Origin: Daucus carota subsp. sativus
Lineage: Eukaryota > Streptophyta > Magnoliopsida > Apiales > Apiaceae
Assembly: GCF_001625215.2 (NCBI RefSeq)
Contig: NC_030381.2
Coordinates: forward strand, 40,546,689 to 40,610,688
Length of the DNA stretch: 64,000 bases
Direction of reading: 5' to 3'
In this document: piece after piece, positions 33,663 through 46,098 of the stretch
Position numbering within the stretch: position 1 is the stretch's first letter
Layout: each line of letters opens with the position of its first letter
The notes under the pieces: generated by a model
Databases searched by the model: none
Told to the model about the DNA's origin: nothing
The model's input: only the letters and a program-made list of their open reading frames with translations
Position numbers and translations under genes: made by a program

Positions 33663-34425
33663 CGCCCGCATCCTCCTTTATATATATATATATATATATT
33701 GATTGATAATAGATATAAATTACTATTATATTTTACTTAGATTTAAGACAAAATATAAATATTACATCAGATAGTAGGTGCTAAATTATTAATTAAAATT
33801 AAATTTAACAATCATTCAGTACGATAGACAAAATTTAAATTTGTTACAATCAAAATCTCAAAACTATTGAATAACATAATTGATCTATTTTCCACATTAA
33901 TTAATAAAATATTAATAGCAGTTTTATTATTTTAGATCAAAATTATTTGTTTTTATAATTTTACATCTAATAAAATGTGTTTAGAACAGTATTAGATTAG
34001 TTAATAACAATTAAATTAGGCTATTACGTGAGCTCGTGGGTTTACCCAGTGCGCACCCGAAGGGTAGCGGCGGCGGGTTCCTACGTTAAAAAAAAATAAA
34101 TAAATAAAAAAAAATAAATTGACTTTTAACACAAAATTAAAAAAATTTAATACACTGGTGGATAAGTCTAAGGATACCTTGCATTGATTAGAACAAGGAA
34201 AGGCTTACAGGATAACTTTGACCAAAGCAGGAAAGTTTCATTATTCTCATATTTGACAGGAAAGCAGGAAAGTTTTTAATAGGTATACAATCTCATGACA
34301 ACATTACACGTATCCTTTTGTTGGTAATTTAAATATGGTTTATCTTCAAGATTTTGTTGCGCAATATGTATTTATGTAACAAAAACCTACCTCCATAGAG
34401 CACAGAGCTTTTTATAATTGTTGTT
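33663..34425. other. AT-rich spacer before the WRKY relict
   Basis: No gene is recognised. It contains a short (TA)n run at 33679-33698 and the SINE-like piece at 34024-34118. The 34120-34425 interval would be the upstream region of the WRKY relict; no clear TATA box was identified. Confidence 0.5.
34024..34118 (+). mobile_element. SINE-like 3' end fragment
   Basis: A GC-rich ~63-bp segment (GAGCTCGTGGGTTTACCC, GCGCACCCGAAGGGTAGCGG, CGGCGGGTTCCTACGTT) followed directly by an A-rich tail stands out from AT-rich DNA. Layout and sequence recall 3' parts of plant SINEs. The tRNA-like A and B boxes are not visible, so it would be 5' truncated. Confidence 0.35.
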
Positions 34426-35421
34426 ATGGAGGCCTATAGTCATCTGTGGGATCCTCTTCCAGCCATTGAGGAGATCTATGAACCATATAACAACTTCTAT
34501 GCTTATGTTTCATCTTTGTTTTTCAAAAATTATGGTTTACATGATCACATCGGTACTCATATTGGACTTGAAAATTACGGTTTACATGATCACGTTGATA
34601 CTGATCTTGGACTCACGTTTGTTCATGAAAACATGGATGATTATGGTTTTGATGATCCTATCTCTTCGATGAACCCCATAGGCACTCCACCAAACCAAGT
34701 GTCAATCGACGATTATAATGTCTGTGGCAATGACGATGAGGTTATGTTCCTTTATGAAATCAAGGCCCGCCCTCAGCTCTCCCATAATTATCCTCTCCAG
34801 ACTCTAAACTCCAACTCGACAAACTTTGATCAAGGGCTTGAAGATGAAACTTTCTTGGATGGCGTCGATGATGAAATTGCACAACTTTGCAGTCCAGATA
34901 CTAGTAATGCTACTATGGAGAACCCGAGTACTGTCAATCCAGAATTGCTTTCTTCAGATACACATGGTACTCAACTCGACGAAATCCCAAAGTACAGTCT
35001 TTCTTACGGAGCAGAGGCGAAACAAAATCAATATTCCTCACTAATAATGCACGAGACCTGGCCCACCACGTCTCAAGAGAACAAGGAAACCCTCGGAGCC
35101 CAAGGACGAAGTCAGAAAATTAAAGTGATGAAAGTTGTTGGTGCTGGAGAGGAGGAATCAGATGAGTGGGCATGGAAAAAGTACGGGACAAAGAAACTGA
35201 AACGCATAACAAGAAGTTAATACAGATGTGCAAATGAGTTTGAACATGAGAGATGTCAAGCAAAGAGACAAGTTAGCAAAAGCTGTAGCCATCCAGATGC
35301 CTACGATGTCATATATATTGGTTATCATAATTATAGTTCTCCAACTTACAAGAGCCCAGAGAGGAAAAGAACAAGGTATGGTAAAATCAAGACCGAGCAA
35401 GAATTCTGGAGCAACAACTGA
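34426..35421 (+). pseudogene. Intronless WRKY-like gene with in-frame stop in the WRKY domain
   Basis: An ATG at 34426 opens 264 codons ending at TAA (35218-35220). The same frame continues open for another 66 codons to TGA at 35419-35421. The residues before the stop read DEWAWKKYGTKKLKRITRS. After it comes YRCANEFEHERCQAKRQV, then HPDAYDVIYIGYHNY. Together this is a WRKY domain in which the Tyr of the usual SYYRC is replaced by the stop. The WRKYGQK heptad reads WKKYGTK, the two Cys are separated by eight residues, and the last zinc ligand position reads HNY instead of HxH or HxC. The acidic N-terminal part contains a tandem repeat (NYGLHDHIGTHIGL, NYGLHDHVDTDLGL). WRKY genes nearly always have an intron within the domain; none is present, which suggests a processed copy. 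It could make a truncated protein lacking the zinc finger, but loss of function is more likely. Confidence 0.75.
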
Positions 35422-36502
35422 TCAGCATTGTCATTCGGCTTTCAAATAATTATTTTATCTTTAATTTCATATATTTGTTTATGTTTTTGGTACTATTGTT
35501 ATAGTTCATATGGCTTATGAAGTTTACATACACCTAACTAACCTATTCACAATTCAGTTGCAGAGGATCTTAATTTTTCTTTTATAATTACACGTACTAA
35601 AGTCCAACCTTCATTTTATTTGTAGACTGGATAAACATTTCACTACTTGACTACTAAGCCAGTATCACTGTATCACAGCATAAATCAATTCTAATGACAA
35701 TAATGCTATCAGATCTTAACGCCTAAGTTGTCACAAACCTTACTAAAGCTGATACCCAGCAGGAGTGTTGTACAATATATATCAGATATAATCCACAGCA
35801 AGGGCAGATCTACAATTCAATTTATACCCAGGCTGGAATAATTATGACATCCGATTATGAATACAGGCAAACAATCAGTAATCAAACTAAATACCGAACT
35901 GCCATAAACATGGCACTCAAGCCACTTGACTAAAGAAAAACAATCTTCTAGCAAAACATATAGCAAGTTAAACAGTCAGTTCCTATACTTCCACATGTTC
36001 CTAATCCTACATACATCTTTTGGAACACTAACAAACAATTAATAACAAGACAAGGTTACAATAATATCTGCAAAATGAGTTATTCTTATGATATCTTATT
36101 CAGGAATACAAACAACAAATAACACAAACAATATGGCCAAGCAAGTAAGCAAACATAATATACAAGATAGAAGATACTGTGACAAGGATACCTGCAGCTG
36201 TAGTGCAAATTACTCTTGATAGAATGCATATATAGATATTGAGATATATATCAATCAAATAATTAATGATAAAGGCAGCACATATTTAGCAACTCAACTT
36301 TTGTAATTCCGATATGCATTCAAGCAATAGTCTACAACAATAGATAATCAACATACTTTAAAAGGTGTGCTTGGTACAAAATACTAAAAGGTCTGTTCGA
36401 GACATGTCAGCATAAACATACACAAAGGAGAATGACTTCTGACTCTCTTGGATTTGATTTATTCAGCTCACAAGAATTATATAAGAGCAAGCAAGTATTG
36501 AA
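35422..36502. other. Spacer between WRKY relict and QCR7 copy A
   Basis: No gene is recognised. From about 36330 it matches the flank right of 42070 and so belongs to the QCR7 duplication block (3' UTR and downstream region of copy A). Confidence 0.5.
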
Positions 36503-39085
36503 TTAAGGGATTGTGCGCTGGTAGAGGGGCAAAGCACCCAAAGCTTTCCTTTCAGCATTCTCCCGCTGTACCTATGAACAGAAACCCAAAACAGTTTGAT
36601 TAATTCAAAGCACCACCTTCAGTATATAAATATCACTACATCTCAGTTTACTCGGAAAACACTTATAGGCACACTTTAACAACTAAAAAAAAAAATTTGT
36701 ACTTAATAGAATGTCTTCTTTGTTGCTGATGGGGCGTGCAAATACAAATCATATGTGTGTTCCGTATCAAGCTTAACTTAAACAGAGTACTGACTACCAA
36801 TTGAAAGTTATTGTACCCTCCATGACAGGGATATTCAATGTTCAACATTTACCAATCCTCTAAATTTATATTAAGGTCTGTGTATTATATATTGCAAGAC
36901 CTGTTTTATTCATTACCAAATTTTATTCTTCATTTTGAGTTGTTTAAAGCAAATGCCAAATAAACAAAAACATCAATATATTTTAAGGGCTGAACATATA
37001 ACATTGATCCCCAAAGTCGGGCCACATCCTCCATCAGTGTTACTTATTATCTTTCAAACTATGTTCACAAAGTCATAATAAGCAAAATTACATAAATACC
37101 ATACTACAAACAATACTCTCTGTTCCACCACTTTATAATTCTGATAGGTAATATGTGAATGAAACTTAATACTTGATATCCTAATAGCCACTTCTACATT
37201 CGGTTTTAGACATCAGCACATTTGAATGTAAAGTTTAACATTTTTCCTACATAAGATATTTGCTTGATATGTGGAATGTTGCATTCAAGACAAATTTAAA
37301 AAAGGAGCGGTCGATAAAGAAGCAGAAACTGAGTAATACACAAACGGAGAAAAAAAAAATTAGCACAAAGCATGTACCACATTCAGATGGAAAACATATC
37401 AGAAACGAACAAACATATAAGTCTTAGAAAACAAGTACAGAACTAATTTCAACAGTACATAGCATATGAAATTCCAGGCAGATGATGCATACAAGTCCAT
37501 GATTGATATGCTTCAAAAACAAAGACAGGCACAATCGCATAATAAAACATTACTCCCTCTGTCCCTCTCATTTCTTTACAGTTACTATTTTTTGATGTCC
37601 CTCTCATTTCTTTACATTACCATAAATAGTAAGTTTTTTCAATCATTACACCCACTATCTTCCCCCACTATCTCATATTTAACAATAAAAACTACTATTG
37701 CACCCACTACTTTCCTCCACTATCTCAAATCTATTATTAAATATTGATGGGTCCCACCACTTTACCCACTTTTCATCTAACTTTACTCATTTTTCATACA
37801 TTGTCTTGGTCTCCGTGTCCCCCTCCAATGTAAACAATTGAGGGGGACGGAGGGAGTATTAATTATTCTTGTTTGATGACTGATGAGGACAACATCACAA
37901 ATTAAAATGCCAACTATATTGTCAACTTACAGGTTATGTCATGCAAGTATTAAAGAGTGACAAAAATATTATTAACAAAGCATTATAAGTTTCTTACAAC
38001 GGCCAACATCTCTCGAACATAGCTTCTAAATGGAGTCTGCATTGCCTGAGAAAACAAAAACAAAATTTAAGCAAATAGGACAGGGCTGTCCAATCAAATA
38101 TTACAGAGCATATTAAATGTAAATTTAAATTAATTTAGCTGATATGAACATTAATGAATATTATTCATAATAACTACTAAATTTAAAAATATCTATAAAC
38201 ATTAATAAGCCTGGGCAGAAATGCGAAATAGAGTTAAGTCAGCAAAAAACATCAAGTCATATAATAAACTAAACATATATCATCCAGCAAATTCAGTTAT
38301 GCTTAAAACAACGTAAGCATTTCTGAAGCATCCTTATTAAACATCAAAGACACATGTCACCTTCTCATATGTAACTGCATAGCCTAAATATAGCTTAAAC
38401 AAAAGAGAAATCAACCACTTTCCTATTGTTGTCCCAAAAGAGTGTACACTGGAAACAATTTCTAAATATTTTAAATTTAAATGGCCAAACGATAAGAAAA
38501 ATAAAGATTATCAAAATGAAGTAATTTATTAAAATCTATAACTAACTAACTGTTGATATGTTCTCATTCCCTATCACTTTTTTATTGCATACAGTTACTA
38601 ATATAAGTAGACATACTAGCACACCTCAAAACAAAGAGTGTCGCGACGTTTTCAAGAAGAACTAGTTACAACAACACCGAAAATATGTTTACAGTGTAAC
38701 AGATTAGTATGTACAAGATGTCAAGATTTAGGGTAAACAAACAAGAGGGTCTTAATTAGATAGGATAGAAAAGAGCAGAAGACCTGGAGGTCCTTGGGAA
38801 GGGAAGAGTGCTTCATGCTGAGATCCATACAGCGCTTGAGACGCTGGTTTCGAGCATGAACTACCTCTTCGGGAAGCCGATTAAGCGCCTCATTGATGTC
38901 CAAAGAGAATTGAGGATCGTACAAATCGTCATATCGCAGACCTAATTACCGCACAACTTATGAGAACAAATCGGATACCACAGAAATAAACAAACAAGCA
39001 TATACATACACAGAACAATCGATACAATAGCATCAAACAAGTACAAATCTCAGGTTCACAAGAGTCTAATCTATTGAGAGAAAGA

Positions 39086-39124
<39 letters not shown>

Positions 39125-39216
39125 TATTTGCGGAGGCTTTGATCAACAGCTCTCAGGTGCCACTTAGCGAGCGGATTTCTACTGGGATCGGCGAACCATC
39201 TCATCAGCGACGCCAT
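36503..39216 (-). CDS. QCR7: Cytochrome b-c1 complex subunit 7 (copy A)
   Basis: Four exons on the minus strand: 39216-39123, 38941-38784, 38045-37998, 36571-36503, giving 122 aa, the usual plant length. It starts MASLMRWFADPSRNPLAKWH. Conserved blocks follow: LRYDDLYDPQFSLDINEALN, RNQRLKRCMDLSMKHSSLP, AMQTPFRSYVREMLAVV and ALGALPLYQRTIP at the C-terminus. From the family: this 14-kDa subunit sits on the matrix side of mitochondrial complex III and is needed for assembly around cytochrome b. The first intron starts directly with a (CT)n tract. Intron 3 carries a Stowaway-like MITE that copy C lacks. Protein sequence equals that of copy C. Copy B starts 1.0 kb away on the opposite strand. Confidence 0.92.
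37551..37858. mobile_element. Stowaway-like MITE in QCR7 copy A intron 3
   Basis: Starts CTCCCTCTGTCCCTCTC and ends GGGGGACGGAGGGAG, flanked by TA on both sides. The matching intron of copy C reads CATTATTGGTTAATC without it, an exact empty site. Related to the element at 54029-54274 through the shared CCCCTCAATT-TTTACATT block. Confidence 0.85.
39076..39120. repeat. (AG)n microsatellite at first donor of QCR7 copy A
   Basis: An AG run lies immediately left of the intron 1 donor (minus strand GTCTCTCTC). Copy C has a shorter run at 45964-46003. Confidence 0.95.
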
Positions 39217-40226
39217 CTCTCCTCTTTGACCCCTGCTCTCGTTTCTTTTCTTTTCTTTTTCTGTTTCTCCTCGTTTTCTACTGACGGCTAATCGATACGC
39301 GGCCCAAATGTTTAGGCCCACATATTTCCGAAATTTTGCTTAATTCAAAAAAAAATACATTTCTTGGCGCAAAAAAAAAAAAAAAAAAAAATACATTTTC
39401 TTAAATAAAGCATTTACACACCCTGATTATAATTATAATCATTTCAAATGGAATATATGTTTAAATGCATACGTGAATGGAACATGTTTGTGTGTTCTTT
39501 TCATAAAAAATTAATAAAATTACACGATATCTAAAAAACAGTCGCGTCGAACAAACATAAAATAAAAACAATTGTTGATTAATCTATTCTTTATGAAATC
39601 ACGCGATTAGTTGAAACTGAGTTATCGGTCTTTATTATAATCTCTTAATAACTTTTATCACTAAATCAGAGCTCATTCTCTTACAGACAAAAGAGAGGAA
39701 AACAAAACTATATTTATTTCTGTGCATTTATTATTTTAATCTTTTTATCTGTTTTGATATAGTAATAATAATAATTATATAAATGAGTTTTTATTATATT
39801 ACTTTAATATAATTATAACTATATTTAACTATTTTTATATAAATAAATTAATTTTTATGAGAAGTGAATATAATAAAAGCTATATACTTAAAATCAATTT
39901 TTTTCCCCCTTAAAATTTCAAAAAAGTCTATAGTGAATAATCTCACCTTACATGTGTAACCATGAAACAAATGAACATCATGACATCTCTTCACATAAAA
40001 AGTAGAAAAGAAAATATTAATTATCATAGAAATCAAAAATGCAACATATTATCTTGATGAGTTTCTGATATTGTTACTGAGTACACGCAAATGATGCCGC
40101 AGTTGGTGTATAACACATACAAATTATATTTGACCCCAGCATTCATACTTGGATCACATATTCACACCCTCCACACAAAACAAAACAAACACATACATCT
40201 CAATCTTATACACAAAGCTAGCTAAA
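39217..40226. promoter_or_regulatory. Divergent intergenic region between QCR7 copies A and B
   Basis: About 1.0 kb separates the two start codons, which face away from each other. The region holds a poly(A) run at 39369-39391 and AT-rich DNA. The first ~90 bases left of 39310 are shared with the region upstream of copy C. No clear TATA box could be assigned. Confidence 0.5.
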
Positions 40227-41246
40227 ATGATGAAATGGCTGGCTAGAAGCCCCCTAGCAAGGATGCACAGGCTTGCTGTAGATCGTTCCATCCGTAAATA
40301 CGGTTAGTATATAGTATTTTTCATAATAGGTGCTCTAATATTTGTACTATGATGAATGTGCATGGATTTGAGGTTTTGAATAATGTGGTATAGGTCTCCG
40401 ATACGACGATCTGTACGATCCTCAGTTTTCTTTAGACGTGCAAGAGGCTCTGAATCGGCTTCCCAAAGAGGTGGTTCATGCGCGAAACCAACGCCTTAAG
40501 CGTTGCATGGATCTCAGCATGAAGCATTCTTATCTCTCCAAGGAGATGCAGGTGTTTATATATGATTATTTTTTGGTTTTAGCATATTATTGTCTTAATC
40601 ATCAGAAATTGAAATATGAATCTGTCTTAATTCTTATATATGTGAGATATGGTCAATTAATCAAACAAGATTTATGCAAGTTATTTATGATTGTAATATT
40701 TGATAGGATGTTCACTAATTTCTGACTGAATCAATTTACATTTATCTATTTATTTACAGGCGATGCAGACACCATTCAGAACCTATATTCAGGAAATGAT
40801 GGTGGTTGTAAGTTGTTTGGCTTTTAATGCACTTTTCTTAAATGTTCTGAGGAGAGAACATAATAAAATGAATAGTTATAAACAAGTTTCATGGAGAAAG
40901 GAAAAAATATGGGACAATAGTAAAATATGAGTGTGTCTTAAAATTTTATGATGACAATTGTTTCGAAGAACATTTCTTCCAAAACATGTGAGACAAATTT
41001 CTAATTTGAATAGTTTAGAATGAAATGATTAAAGGAATGAGAGTTTTAAATATTTTATTCATTCATTTCAATTTAGAACACAAATTTCATGAAATTCTTC
41101 TCCGTTCTATTCCATCTAAGTTAACACAAAATCTTGGGAAAAAGTTATTAGGTTGCTTATTGGCTTGTGTTTTATAGGTACTCCGGGAGAAGGCTGAACG
41201 TAAAGCTTTGTGTGCTTTGCCCCTGTATCAACGTACCATTCCTTGA
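40227..41246 (+). CDS. QCR7: Cytochrome b-c1 complex subunit 7 (copy B, divergent)
   Basis: Four exons: 40227-40302, 40394-40551, 40760-40807, 41178-41246, giving 116 aa. Exon sizes 2-4 (158, 48 and 69 bp) equal those of copies A and C, but intron sequences do not align. The N-terminus MMKWLARSPLARMHRLAVDR is six residues shorter than in A and C. Other differences include SLDVQEALNRLPKEV, HSYLSKEMQ, RTYIQEMMVV and ALCALPLYQRTIP. No stop or frameshift is seen. It is the older paralogue of the three. Introns are short (91, 208 and 370 bp). Whether it is expressed or assembled into complex III cannot be judged. Confidence 0.88.
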
Positions 41247-42254
41247 TTCCTTTCCTTTATTTGCACCACAAATTCTTTCTTTGCTAATAATTGTCCCTGA
41301 GTTGAAAATCATGAGCTTTTTGATGAATAATGCATCAACTGATACACTCACAAGTCTTCATGTGTATGAATATTTGAAAACCTAATAATTTTTAATAGAA
41401 GCTTGTTAATTTAGCTGCCTAATTTGCTGCAAGTTTTTGTTGAGACTAAGACAATCTCCAAGCACATTTCTGTATATATTAAACTTGTCAGCTTTATCAT
41501 TTAATTGTTAGCTTAATATTTTTCCTCAGAAAATACGCACTCAATCAAAAATAAGTTACCGCATGACAAAATATATATTTTACACAGCGAAAACATATTC
41601 CAAACAAACATTTCTTTATAAAAAGGTTTAAACTTCTTTCAAAAAACAGATGTTTATAGAGTTGAGAACATCTCTTTATAATTTTGTGAAGTAACATCCT
41701 TTTTTTGGTATTATCTATAGGAGTATCATAACTATTTTGTATATGTTAGATTCATAATTAGACATCTTTTCCTTTAATATTTATAGATCTATAAGCAATA
41801 AAAGATTATTGTACAATATATTTATTTAATATACACCTTCAAAATAATTTAGTTTTCTACAATTATTCTTTGGAAATGGGCATGAGTATGATCAGCAGAT
41901 AATTTATCACGGTTTTTACCAGCGTGTTTGCAAATTCAAAAGGTTAAATTGAATACCCAGCATTATATGTAATATTTAATTACTAAAACCAAAATTCGTT
42001 TGCCGCAATTACAAAGAAATTTAATTGTTTACTGGTAAGTTTCTAATGCCAGTAAAAGTTGAGTGACAAAAAATTCATACTTTAAAAGGTGTACTTGGTA
42101 CAAAATACTGAAAGGTCTCTTCGAGAAATGTCAGCATAAACATACACAAAGAATGACTTCTGACCGTCTCGCATATGATTTATTAGATAAACAGTTCTAA
42201 TTTTCAGCTCAAAGGAATTATATAAGAGCGAGCAGTTCAACTCCAAGAATCAAA
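41247..42254. other. Spacer between QCR7 copies B and C
   Basis: No gene is recognised. From about 42070 rightwards the sequence matches the downstream flank of copy A (from about 36330), marking the left border of the duplicated segment. Confidence 0.55.
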
Positions 42255-45200
42255 TTAAGGGATTGTGCGCTGGTAGAGGGGCAGAGCACCCAAAGCTTTC
42301 CTTTCAGCATTCTCCCGCTGTACCTATAAACAGAAGCCCAAAACAGTTTAATTAATTCAACACACTATTTTCAGTATATCAATATCACCACTTCTCAGTT
42401 TACTCAGAAAACACTTAGACACGCTTTAACATCTAAAAAAATGCTTTGTACTTTTTAGAATGTCTACTTTGTTGCTGATGGGGCGTTAAAATACAAATCA
42501 TATGTATGTTCCATATCAAGCTTCACTTAAACAGAGTACTGACTACCAATTACAAGTTATTTTACCCTCCGACAGAGATATTCAATATTCAACATTTACC
42601 AATAAGGTCTGTGTATTAAATATTGCAAGACTTATTTTATTAATTAAAGAATCTTATTCTTCATTTCAAGTTGTTTTAAAGAAATAAACAAAAACATCAA
42701 TATAATTTTAAGGGCTGAACATAACATTGATCCCCAAAGTCGGGCCACATCCCCATCAGTGTTCTTTATTATCTTTTAAACTATGCTCACAAAGTCATAA
42801 TAAGCAAAATAAAACAAAATAATTACATAAATACCATACTACAGACATTCCTCTCTGTTCCATCACTATATAATTCTGATAGGTAAGATGTGAATGAAGG
42901 TTAAAACTTGATATCCTGATAGTCACTTCTTCATTCGATTTTAGACAAAAGCACACTTGAATAGAAGATTTAACATTTTTCCTACATAAAATATTTGCTT
43001 GATATGTTGAATGTTGCATGCAAGACAAATTTGATTGAAAGGGGCTGTCAATAAAGCAGCAGAAACTGAGTAATACACAAACGGAGAAGCAAATTTAGCA
43101 GGAAGCACTTAGCACAATCAGATGGAAAAATTATCAAAAACAAACATAGTCTTAAAAAACTTGTACAGACAACTAAAACAGTACAAGGTATATGAAAGTC
43201 CAGGCAGATGACGCATATATATCCATGATTGATATTCTTTAAAAACAAAGACAGGCACAACCGCATAATAAAACATTATTGGTTAATCTTGTGTGATGAC
43301 GGATGAGGACAACACCACAAATCAAAATGCCAACTATATTGTGAACTTGCAGGTTACGGCATGCAACTATTAAAGAGTGACAGAAATATTATTAACAAAG
43401 CATTATAAGTTTAAGATCTTACAACGGCCAACATCTCTCGAACATAGCTTCTAAATGGAGTCTGCATTGCCTGAGAAAATAAAACGAAAATTTATGCAAA
43501 TAGGACAGGGCAGTCCAATTAAATATTACAGAGCATATTAAATGTAAATTTAAATTAATTTAGCTGATATCAACATTAATGAATATTATTCATAAAAAAA
43601 CTACTTAATTAAAAGATATACATAAACATGCAGCACTATTAGGTAATGTTGAAGTTGAAGGCTGAAATATTATTAGAAAAGCCTATAAACTAAATCTGAA
43701 ATCTTAACTTGTCGCTAAGCACTAGTATTGGCAACAGTATAAAATTAAAAGTGATTAATTAGCTAATAAACCCAGTTCATAAACATACTACACCCATATT
43801 TTTAGTAAGATTTTGTACAAACATGCATGTTTTTACATACTAGCATCTTTTTCCTTTTTAATTAGGTCCATCAAAAGAAACCTTCATACTCACAGACACA
43901 TTTGTCTCCACCAAAACTTGAATTCCAGACCTCTTGATACCTATGAGTGGTATCCATTTAGCTAAGTATCTAGGGATCAAACTGACAACCTTAGGTGTAA
44001 CTTTGGTAACTTTTATAATATTATAAGAATCCTGTCTCTGGTCAATTAAAAAGGATAAATATCAAGGGAAATACAAAACAGAGACCAAAATTTTATTTTA
44101 TGATGCATGCGTTAATAAAATATCATAAGCTAGTTATTCAAAAGCTACAATACTCTATTTTCCTGGGAATGAACCAGTTGATATTTGTGTGGTACTTCAT
44201 CCTTAGTTCCGTGGAGTTGATCTTTATCAACTATGGAGTTGTAAACATATATTAGGATGATAGGCAAATACATATCTCTGGAGTCACTACAATCTATAAT
44301 GTGCTTCTAGTTGTGCACCCAATAGTTGGACCAACAATTCAGTGAATGGAGGACGGCAATCATACTTGTTTTATAGATCAACACTGAACAGAACGGAGAC
44401 CAGTGAGAGGCAAATATTAAGAAATTAATAAGCCGGGGCAGGAATGCAGAATGTATTTAGGTCACAAAAAAAACATCAAGTCATATACTAATAAACTAAA
44501 CATATATCAGCAAATTCAGTTATGCTTAAGACAACGTAAGCATACTACCACTATTATGAAGGTAACTCGGAGAGGCTTTTCGGAGAAAATGGTAACTGGA
44601 ACTCTGGTTTAACTTTCTGGATCGAAAAAGATTTAGCCTTGTTTTTTATCAAACAAAATAGCAAACTTTTGCAGGTTATTTATGGAATAAAGCCTCACAA
44701 AGAGTCAGGTACGGAAATTTGCATAAATATGTGACACAGGCTTCAAATATTAAGGATCCTTCTTCATTGTCAAATATATACCATGAGGTTCTACTGAAAG
44801 ACCGAGCACAGAAAATAGAAGTTAAAGATTATGAAATGAGTCCGCAAAGGTACAATTGCCCACATGAAATAGGCACTGAACTGGTTGCTGGTTCAATACT
44901 TGTTGCAAGTGAGAAGCTAGTCAATGTACATCCTTTTGACCAATCTAAAATTCTAATTGATAAAGTGAATCAAAGTACGGGATTCCAAGGTGTAATTATT
45001 AATAAGCATATCAGTTGGCACACACTCGGAAAATTAGATGAAGGGTTAGAACTGCTAAAACGGGCATCTTTATCTCTTGGGGGGCCAGTTATAATACGAG
45101 GAATGCCTCTTGTTGCTCTATCTCGAAGCATGTGAAATATCGTGATCAAGACGCGGAACCAGAGATTCACTTTCTTGATCACTGGGAGACGCTAGATGTC

Positions 45201-46098
45201 ATAAAAGCATTACAGGCGGGAGACCGTTCTATTTCGGACTACTGGTTATTTATGGGGTACTCAAGTTGGGAAAGGAAGCATCTTTTTGATGAGATTGTAG
45301 ATCCTGGAAAATAAGCAATGGTATAGAACATTTAGAATAGCCAGAGAGTGATTATGCTCGCATGTTAAATTATTCAAAGTTTCGAGATCTTTAATCAAGA
45401 TTTTTAAGACCGGGAAAAGAAGGTAGACTGAGTATTAAAGTTATTAAAAATCTATAACTCACTAACTGTTGATTTGTTCTCATTCCTATCACTTTGTTAT
45501 TGCACACAGTTACATATATAAATAGACAAACTACCACACCTCAAAACAGAGTCTCGACGTTTTCAAGAAGAACTGGTTACAACAACACCGGCAATATGTT
45601 TATATTGTAATACATTAGTATGTACATGATCTCAGGGTCTTAATTAGATAGGACAGAAAAGAGCAGAAGACCTGGAGGTCCTTGGGAAGGGAGGAGTGCT
45701 TCATGCTGAGATCCATACAGCGCTTGAGACGCTGGTTTCGAGCATGAACTACCTCTTCGGGAAGCCGATTGAGCGCCTCATTAATATCCAAAGAGAATTG
45801 AGGATCGTACAAATCGTCATAACGCAGACCTAATTAACGCACAACTTATGAGAACAAATCGGATACCACAGAAAGAAACAAACAAGCATATACATACACA
45901 GAACAATCGATACAATAGCATCAAACAAGTACAAATCTCAGGTTCACAAGAGTCTAATCTATTGAGAGAAAGAGAGGGAGAGAGAGAGAGAGAGAGAGAG
46001 AGACCGTATTTGCGGAGGCTTTGATCAACAGCTCTCAGGTGCCACTTAGCGAGCGGATTTCTACTGGGATCGGCGAACCATCTCATCAGCGACGCCAT
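42255..46098 (-). CDS. QCR7: Cytochrome b-c1 complex subunit 7 (copy C)
   Basis: Four exons on the minus strand: 46098-46005, 45829-45672, 43470-43423, 42323-42255, giving 122 aa, identical in protein sequence to copy A as read here. Exons, most of introns 1 and 3, and the flanks align with copy A, so the two result from a segmental duplication of about 3 kb, with substitutions and small indels. Intron 2 is much longer than in copy A (about 2.2 kb against 0.74 kb) because of two insertions (about 43630-44425 and 44540-45445). The (AG)n tract at the first donor is shorter than in copy A. No stop or frameshift is seen. Confidence 0.92.
43630..44425. other. Insertion 1 in QCR7 copy C intron 2
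   Basis: Sequence between ACTTAATTAAAAGATATACATAAAC and ATTAATAAGCC-GGGCAG has no counterpart in copy A, where the flanks are nearly adjacent. No terminal repeats, coding sequence or known family was recognised. Confidence 0.55.
44560..45314 (+). pseudogene. UPF0301/AlgH-like (DUF179) gene fragment inside QCR7 copy C intron
   Basis: The plus strand encodes, after decayed upstream pieces (RYGNLHKYVTQASN), a clear UPF0301/AlgH-like domain: GTELVAGSILVASEKL, FQGVIINKHISWHTLGKLDE, LGGPVIIRGMPLVALSRS. After a one-base shift near 45130, PEIHFLDHWETLDVIKAL and YWLFMGYSSWERKHLFDEIV follow. Plants have such domains in a thioredoxin-like protein of the AT3G19780 type and in plastid proteins; this resembles them but lacks a complete N-terminus. 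It lies antisense to QCR7 in an intron and is absent from copy A. It has at least two frame breaks and is probably a transposed or duplicated relict. No terminal repeats of a carrier element were seen. Confidence 0.65.
45964..46003. repeat. (AG)n microsatellite at first donor of QCR7 copy C
   Basis: AG run immediately adjacent to the intron 1 donor, about 8 bases shorter than in copy A. Confidence 0.95.

Noticed and set aside
38929-39321. Longer minus-strand ORF through the QCR7 first exon
   Set aside because: It reads through the donor into the (CT)n intron; the true start is the internal ATG at 39216.
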